Below are positions 59,593 to 64,000 of a stretch of DNA of 64,000 bases, in pieces. Position 1 is the first letter of the stretch, and the number at the start of each line of letters is the position of its first letter. Both the position numbers and the translations under genes were made by a program. The DNA is from Candidatus Dechloromonas phosphoritropha. GTDB taxonomy: Bacteria; Pseudomonadota; Gammaproteobacteria; Burkholderiales; Rhodocyclaceae. Below the pieces are notes generated by a model, which worked only from the letters and a program-made list of their open reading frames with translations, was not told the DNA's origin and did no database searches. Location of the stretch: NCBI GenBank assembly GCA_016722705.1, contig JADKGN010000004.1, positions 868,001-932,000 on the forward strand. Direction: 5' to 3'.

Positions 59593-59976
59593 GGATGGCC
59601 CTGAAACTACCGACGCGAACTTCAGAAAATGGCATGGTCCGAGTGGAGCCGCCCCCCGACGCCAGCGCCCCGAACGTCATCTGGCGCCTATCGCCTACCG
59701 GCGCCAGATAAAAGAATACCAATAAATCATCGGGTTATTGTGCAGCAAACCAAGAGCACACGCAAGAAGAAGCAACATTCCCGCGTCACTCGAGCACAAG
59801 ATCGGAGCGTGAATGAGCATGGCTATGGCATTATCGGTAGCCTTGGAATGGGCGAGCGGGGAAGATCGAGAAGTTCTTCCGTGCGCCAGTTCGTCCCCAT
59901 TGAGGTTGATTAACGCTCACGGCGAGCCCCTCAACAAGAAGGCCGCCACCAAACCATGAGCCTCCCAACAGACAGA
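59593..59976. promoter_or_regulatory. Intergenic region upstream of the PP0621-pilSR operon
   Basis: A 384-base gap between gloA and the pilSR operon. Short open frames exist, but their compositions do not look coding. The clear structure is a perfect 10-base inverted repeat, atctggcgcc (59679-59688) and its complement (59700-59709), with an 11-base centre. It lies about 90 bases upstream of the PP0621-type gene and could be an operator. No T-run follows on either strand. Confidence 0.5.
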
Positions 59977-60384
59977 TCATGTATTCGGGGTGCCTCTTTC
60001 TATCAGCTCGATCTTGTAGCCGTCCGGATCTTCGACGAAGGCAATGATGGTCGTGCCGTGCTTCATCGGTCCGGCTTCGCGCACCACCTTGCCGCCGCGC
60101 TGGCGGATGGCGGCGCAGGCAGCAGCGGCGTCCGGCACGGCGAGGGCGACATGCCCGTAGCCATTGCCGAGATCATAGGCCGCGGTATCCCAGTTGTGGG
60201 TCAGCTCAAGGGCCGCGGCTTCGCTTTCCGGTCCGTAGCCGACGAAGGCCAGAGTGAAGCGGCCTTCTGGGTAATCGGTGCGGCGCAGCAGTTTCATGCC
60301 GAGAATTTCAGTATAGAAGGCGATGGAGCGATCGAGGTCGCCGACGCGAATCATCGTGTGCAGGATGCGCATGGTGTTTTCCAT
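59977..60384 (-). CDS. gloA: Lactoylglutathione lyase (glyoxalase I)
   Basis: A 135-residue glyoxalase I that turns the methylglyoxal-glutathione adduct into lactoylglutathione. It begins RILHTMIRVGDLDRSIAFY with the first metal histidine, continues EAAALELTHNWD (metal glutamate), then HVALAVPDA and FVEDPDGYKIELIE with the remaining ligands. Typical of the nickel-dependent bacterial class. ATG 60384 gives four extra residues; ATG 60372, with GGAAAA just upstream, is at least as likely. Confidence 0.95.
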   Translation of the reverse strand: MENTMRILHTMIRVGDLDRSIAFYTEILGMKLLRRTDYPEGRFTLAFVGYGPESEAAALELTHNWDTAAYDLGNGYGHVALAVPDAAAACAAIRQRGGKVVREAGPMKHGTTIIAFVEDPDGYKIELIERGTPNT

Positions 60385-60389
60385 AGGTT

Positions 60390-61109
60390 TCAGAGTTGCG
60401 GAATCTGGCGGGCGAGCTGGCGCAGTTCGAGCCGGCGCGCCCGCCAGTCGGGGCAGAGTTGCTCCACCACAGACCAGAAGCGCGGGCTGTGGTTCATTTC
60501 CCTGAGGTGCGCCAGTTCATGGCAGACGACGTAATCGACGACCGCCAGCGGCATCAGGATCAGGCGCCAGTTCAGCGAAATGCCCCCATGATGGCTGCAA
60601 CTACCCCAGCGCGTGCGCGCAGCCGAGAGGCGCAGCGGCGGCGGTGGAACATCAAGTTGCGGAGCGTAATGGGCAAGCCGCCCGACGAACACGCGCCGGG
60701 CCTTCTCGCGCAGCGCCCTTTCGAGTACCACCCGGGCCTCGACCGCCGGCGGCACGAACAGGTGCAGCTTCGGGTCGCTGAACAGCCAGCGCTGGCGGCT
60801 GGCGGGGGAGACGGTTACGGTCAACGCCTCGCCCAGGGCAAAAATGACCACGCCCTCGGTAACGGCCAGTCTTTCCGGCGTGGGACGGCTCCGCCAGTCG
60901 GCGAGTTTGTCAAGGACCCATTGCCCATGCTCGCGAATCAGGGTCTCGATGTCCCCGAGCCGCGCCTGCAGCGGCGCGCCGACTCGCAGGCCGCGCTGGT
61001 CGATGGCCAGGCCGATGGTACGCCGCCGGCTGCGCCGCAGGTGGTAGTCGACGGCCTGCCCGGCAATCGCGATGCGGCGTGTCGCTTCAGGTGGCGCTGG
61101 TCTTGGCAT
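60390..61109 (-). CDS. Zinc metallopeptidase, YgjP/DUF45 (M48-like) family
   Basis: A 239-residue protein with the metalloprotease motif VVCHELAHLREMNHSPRFW: HELAH plus a downstream histidine as third ligand. TRWGSCSHHGGISLNWRLI precedes it, as in YgjP. It is probably cytoplasmic; substrates are unknown. It overlaps the start-side of the plsC-type gene (61087-61109), reading the same strand, so translation is coupled. Confidence 0.88.
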   Translation of the reverse strand: MPRPAPPEATRRIAIAGQAVDYHLRRSRRRTIGLAIDQRGLRVGAPLQARLGDIETLIREHGQWVLDKLADWRSRPTPERLAVTEGVVIFALGEALTVTVSPASRQRWLFSDPKLHLFVPPAVEARVVLERALREKARRVFVGRLAHYAPQLDVPPPPLRLSAARTRWGSCSHHGGISLNWRLILMPLAVVDYVVCHELAHLREMNHSPRFWSVVEQLCPDWRARRLELRQLARQIPQL

Positions 61110-61839
61110 CGGGGTAGCGGTGCGGGGAAATCCGGCGCATCTCGCCTTCTATCCAGCTTTCGACACGCTGATTGACTTCCGCTTCGGTCATCCCCGTCGC
61201 GTCGAAGGCCGGGCCGATGCTGATGGTGACGATGCCGGGCTTCTTGATGAATGCCTGGCGTGCCCAGAGTTCGCCCGAATTATGGGCGACAGGAACAACC
61301 TTGCAGCCGACCTGGGTCGCCAGATAGGCGCCGCCGGCCTTGTAGCGCCGCGTCTCGCCGGGCGCCACGCGCGTTCCTTCGGGGAAGATGATCACGTAAA
61401 AGCCCTTCTTCAGCCGCTCGCGCCCCTGTTCGACAACCAGGTCGAGCGCCATCTTGCCGGCCGCGCGGTCGATCGAGATCATCTTCATCGCCCCGAGCCC
61501 CCAGCCGATCAGCGGCACGCGCAACAGTTCCTTCTTAAGCACGAAAACGCAGTAGGCGCCGCGCGGCACATAGTCCTGGATAGTCATCGTCTCCCACGCC
61601 GACTGGTGCTTGGAAAGGATGACGCAGGGTTCGTGCGGCATGTTCTCGAGACCGACGACCCGCGGCCGGATGCCGAGCAGGTTCTCGACGCCCCACTGGA
61701 TGCCGAGGCGCCACAGCTTGCCGAAGTGATATCCCCAGAGCCCGCGCAGGACAATGGCGGCAATGACGACCATGGGTGCGACCAGCAGGGTCCACAACCC
61801 GCCCCAGATCACGAACAGGGCGGAACGGAGGATGTTCAT
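61087..61839 (-). CDS. 1-acyl-sn-glycerol-3-phosphate acyltransferase, PlsC type
   Basis: A 250-residue membrane-bound acyltransferase that makes phosphatidic acid. N-terminal helices (LFVIWGGLWTLLVAPMVV) precede SKHQSAWETM, the H-x4-(D/E) active site, and FPEGTRVAPGE, the acyl-acceptor motif. ATG 61839 overlaps the gmhB stop by 4 bases (ATGA), excluding the longer frame upstream. The active-site acid is glutamate rather than aspartate, which is common in the HQS-x-WE form. Confidence 0.9.
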   Translation of the reverse strand: MNILRSALFVIWGGLWTLLVAPMVVIAAIVLRGLWGYHFGKLWRLGIQWGVENLLGIRPRVVGLENMPHEPCVILSKHQSAWETMTIQDYVPRGAYCVFVLKKELLRVPLIGWGLGAMKMISIDRAAGKMALDLVVEQGRERLKKGFYVIIFPEGTRVAPGETRRYKAGGAYLATQVGCKVVPVAHNSGELWARQAFIKKPGIVTISIGPAFDATGMTEAEVNQRVESWIEGEMRRISPHRYPDAKTSAT

Positions 61840-62381
61840 TTCCTTTTCGCCACCAGAATCCTGTCGACCGCCGCCGAGAGGTCGTCGAAGACCTCGGTGC
61901 CCTCGGGAAGATTGCCTTCGGACAGCGTCAACAAACCCTTGCCGGTGCGCACCAGCATCGGCAGGCAGCCGGCCGCGGCGCAGGCCTGGAGATCGCGCTT
62001 CGAATCGCCGACCGACGGGACGCCCTTGAGAGCGACATTCATGGTTTCGGAAATGCGCTTGAACATCCCGGGCTTGGGTTTGCGGCATTCACAGGCTGAA
62101 TCGGCCGTATGCGGACAATAGAAGATGGCGTCAATGCGGCCGCCTGCAGCAAACAGCGCCTTGTGCATCTTTTCGTGGATGGCGTTCAGTGCATCCATGT
62201 CCAACAGGCTGCGCCCGATACCGGACTGGTTGGTCGCGATGACGACGTGGTAGCCATTCTGGTTCAGCCGCGCGATGGCCTCCAGGCTGCCAGGAATGGG
62301 CTTCCATTCCGCCGGGGACTTGATGAACTGGGCGGAATCGAAATTGATGACACCATCGCGATCGAGAATGACGAGTTTCAT
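61836..62381 (-). CDS. gmhB: D-glycero-beta-D-manno-heptose 1,7-bisphosphate 7-phosphatase
   Basis: A 181-residue HAD-superfamily phosphatase in LPS heptose synthesis. The nucleophile motif is LVILDRDGVIN; the zinc-binding loop is YCPHTADSACECRKPKPG (C-x-H...C-x-C), characteristic of GmhB; and the third HAD motif is VGDSKRDLQA. It is coupled to plsC downstream and lies 17 bases after glyS. Gram-negative outer-membrane biosynthesis is implied. Confidence 0.95.
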   Translation of the reverse strand: MKLVILDRDGVINFDSAQFIKSPAEWKPIPGSLEAIARLNQNGYHVVIATNQSGIGRSLLDMDALNAIHEKMHKALFAAGGRIDAIFYCPHTADSACECRKPKPGMFKRISETMNVALKGVPSVGDSKRDLQACAAAGCLPMLVRTGKGLLTLSEGNLPEGTEVFDDLSAAVDRILVAKRK

Positions 62382-62398
62382 GGTTGGCCTTTCCGGGG

Positions 62399-64000
62399 TC
62401 AGGCTGATAGCCTGGAAATATCGGCCACCCGATTCATCGCGCCGTGCAGCTTGGCGAGCAGGCCAAGGCGGTTGGCGCGCAGGGCCGGGTCGTCGGCATT
62501 GACCATGACGCCATCGAAGAAGGCGTCGACCGGGGCGCGCAGCGCGGCCAGCGCTTCCAGCGATTCGGCATAGTCGCCTGTCTCGAAGGCGGCATCGGCA
62601 CGGGGAACGACGTCGACCAGGACATCGTGCAGTGCGATCTCGGCTGCTTCCTTGAGTAATCCGGTATCAACCACGGCTTCGACAGCGTTCTCGACTTTCT
62701 TCAGGATGTTGCCGACCCGCTTGTTGGCGGCAGCCAGCGCGGCTGATTCGGGCAGCGCGGCAAAGGCGCGCACGGCGGCCAGTCGTTTGGGGATGTCGCC
62801 GAGGCGTTGCGGCCGTTGCGACACCACGGCATCGACTTCCTGCGCCGTGTAGCCCTGCTCGCGCAGGTTGCCGGCGAGGCGCTCGTAGATGAAGTCGGCG
62901 ATTAAGTCTGGTGCGTTGGGATCAATTGGTACGCCGACCGAGACAGATGCTCTGGCAAATATCATGCCACCAGTCGGAGGCTGAGCGGGAGCTGAGGGTG
63001 TAGGTGCCGAGCCAAAGACAGCCGTGCCAAACTGTGCTGCACCAATACCAATAAGTTCTCCTAGTGCCAGTTTGAGATCGCCCTCGGCCAGCATGCGGAT
63101 GACGCCGAGCGCATGGCGGCGTAGCGCAAAGGGATCGCGGTCGCCGGTCGGGATCTGGCCGATGCCGAACATGCCAACCAGCGTTTCCAGCTTGTCGGCG
63201 AGCGCCACGACCGTGCCGACCATGCCCCTCGGCAGCGAGTCGCCGGCAAAACGCGGCCGGTAATGGTCTTCGATGGCGTCGGCAATATCCGCCGAGAGAC
63301 CGTCGTGCAGGGCGTAGTAGCGGCCCATGATGCCCTGTAGTTCGGGGAACTCGCCGACCATGTCGGTCAGCAGGTCGGCCTTGGCCAGCAGGGCGGCCTG
63401 CTCGGCCTGCAGTGCGAGGCTTTCGCCGCCGAGTTTCTCGCCGATCGCCTTGGCGATGACGCAGACGCGCTCGACGCGCTCGCCCTGGGTGCCCAACCGG
63501 TTGTGATAGACGACCTTGGCCAAGCCGAGGACGCGCGATTCCAGCGTCTTCTTGCGATCCTGGTCGAAAAAGAACTTGGCATCAGCCAGACGCGGGCGGA
63601 CGACGCGCTCGTTGCCGCTGATCACCGCCGATGCATCCTCCGGGCTGATGTTGCTGACGACGAGGAACTTGTTGGTCAGCTTGCCGGCCGCGTCGAGCAG
63701 TGGAAAGTATTTCTGGTTTGCCTTCATGGTCAGAATCAGGCATTCCTGCGGCACGGCGAGGAATTCTGCCTCGAACTGGCCAACCAGGACGTTCGGGCGC
63801 TCGACCAGGGCGGTCACTTCATCGAGCAGCGCGTCATCATCGACCGGCGTCAGGTTGGGACCGGCCTTGGCGGCAGCTGCGGAGACCTGGAGGGCAATCT
63901 CGGCGCGGCGCTCAGCGAAGCTGGCGATCACCGCGCCATCACGTTTCAACGTCTCGGCGTAGCTGTCGGCATCGGCAAAGACGACCGGATCGACGGCGGC
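62399..64000 (-). CDS. glyS: Glycine--tRNA ligase beta subunit, C-terminal part
   Basis: About 533 C-terminal residues of the tetrameric glycyl-tRNA synthetase beta chain; the reading frame is open through base 64000, so the start lies outside. It shows FLVVSNISPEDASAVISGNERVVRPR, ADLLTDMVGEFPELQGIMGRYYA, and FALRRHALGVIRML, all conserved GlyS stretches, and an anticodon-binding tail. Between LALGELI and LIADFIYERLAG there is an extra ~45 residues (rich in A, G, P, S), encoded around 62910-63055, where relatives have a short linker. The codon use of the insert looks less GC-biased than its surroundings. Confidence 0.95.
   Translation of the reverse strand, partial: AAVDPVVFADADSYAETLKRDGAVIASFAERRAEIALQVSAAAAKAGPNLTPVDDDALLDEVTALVERPNVLVGQFEAEFLAVPQECLILTMKANQKYFPLLDAAGKLTNKFLVVSNISPEDASAVISGNERVVRPRLADAKFFFDQDRKKTLESRVLGLAKVVYHNRLGTQGERVERVCVIAKAIGEKLGGESLALQAEQAALLAKADLLTDMVGEFPELQGIMGRYYALHDGLSADIADAIEDHYRPRFAGDSLPRGMVGTVVALADKLETLVGMFGIGQIPTGDRDPFALRRHALGVIRMLAEGDLKLALGELIGIGAAQFGTAVFGSAPTPSAPAQPPTGGMIFARASVSVGVPIDPNAPDLIADFIYERLAGNLREQGYTAQEVDAVVSQRPQRLGDIPKRLAAVRAFAALPESAALAAANKRVGNILKKVENAVEAVVDTGLLKEAAEIALHDVLVDVVPRADAAFETGDYAESLEALAALRAPVDAFFDGVMVNADDPALRANRLGLLAKLHGAMNRVADISRLSA

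Noticed and set aside
59629..59913. A 94-codon open frame in the gap before gloA.
   Set aside because: No SD, arginine/serine-biased composition typical of non-coding GC-rich DNA, and it crosses the perfect dyad.
1..64000. CRISPR arrays, rRNA, tRNA, integrases and phage genes.
   Set aside because: None was recognised by eye; a tRNA scan was not run, so a small RNA gene could be missed.

Overview
The window reads as one chromosomal contig of a high-GC betaproteobacterium. The housekeeping gene order (glyS, gmhB, a PlsC-type acyltransferase, a DUF45 metallopeptidase and gloA, followed by a PP0621-family gene with pilS and pilR), the GTP-type PEP carboxykinase diverging from maeB, and the NhaD-like, SQR and ccoG genes suggest Rhodocyclales (Azonexaceae or Dechloromonas-like). 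That placement is inferred from gene content, not from a search.

Layout. 1-5.6 kb: the end of a potassium-channel gene, a universal stress protein, three transporters and ferredoxin-NADP reductase. 5.8-11.6 kb: an operon of RND adaptor, sulfide:quinone oxidoreductase, RND pump and DUF2892 protein. 11.7-14.0 kb: a kinase-like protein with a membrane segment and ankyrin repeats. 14.2-18.2 kb: an alkylsulfatase gene wrecked by insertions, with an IS1182-like remnant, a hupE gene and a complete IS1380-family element lying between its two ends. 18.4-23.2 kb: two tandem beta-hydroxyacid dehydrogenases, a thioesterase, and a 504-residue protein of a type that looks mobile. 23.2-25.8 kb: two adjacent dead genes, a sigma-54 activator and ccoG.

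25.8-36.6 kb is a long run of minus-strand genes for metal, metalloid and thiol-redox functions. It begins with arsC and acr3, passes through OsmC, an ECF sigma factor, TauE, a cation diffusion facilitator, an FmdE-like protein and a two-repeat hypothetical protein, and ends with a compact operon of permease, thioredoxin, CcdA, DsbB-like protein and a small CxxC protein. 36.8-39.5 kb: a TonB-like protein, a broken PiT phosphate transporter beside an intact DUF47 partner, and an S4 protein. 39.5-45.7 kb: a type I restriction-modification operon hsdM-hsdS-fic-hsdR with a Fic gene inside it and a cysteine-repeat insert in HsdR. 45.7-54.7 kb: carbon metabolism (LutC-like protein, hydroxyacid dehydrogenase, half-length aldehyde dehydrogenase, IclR regulator, malic enzyme, PEP carboxykinase) and a penicillin-binding protein. 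54.7-64 kb: an aminotransferase, ampD, pilRS and housekeeping genes, running off the end inside glyS.

Pseudogenes stand out: alkylsulfatase, sigma-54 regulator, ccoG, pit and an IS remnant. No rRNA, tRNA, CRISPR array, phage or integrase gene was recognised. The best candidates for unusual biology are the Fic-bearing type I locus with its TTGAC repeats and HsdR cysteine triplets, the thiol-relay/permease operon with its neighbours, and the possible mobile element at 21.1-22.7 kb.
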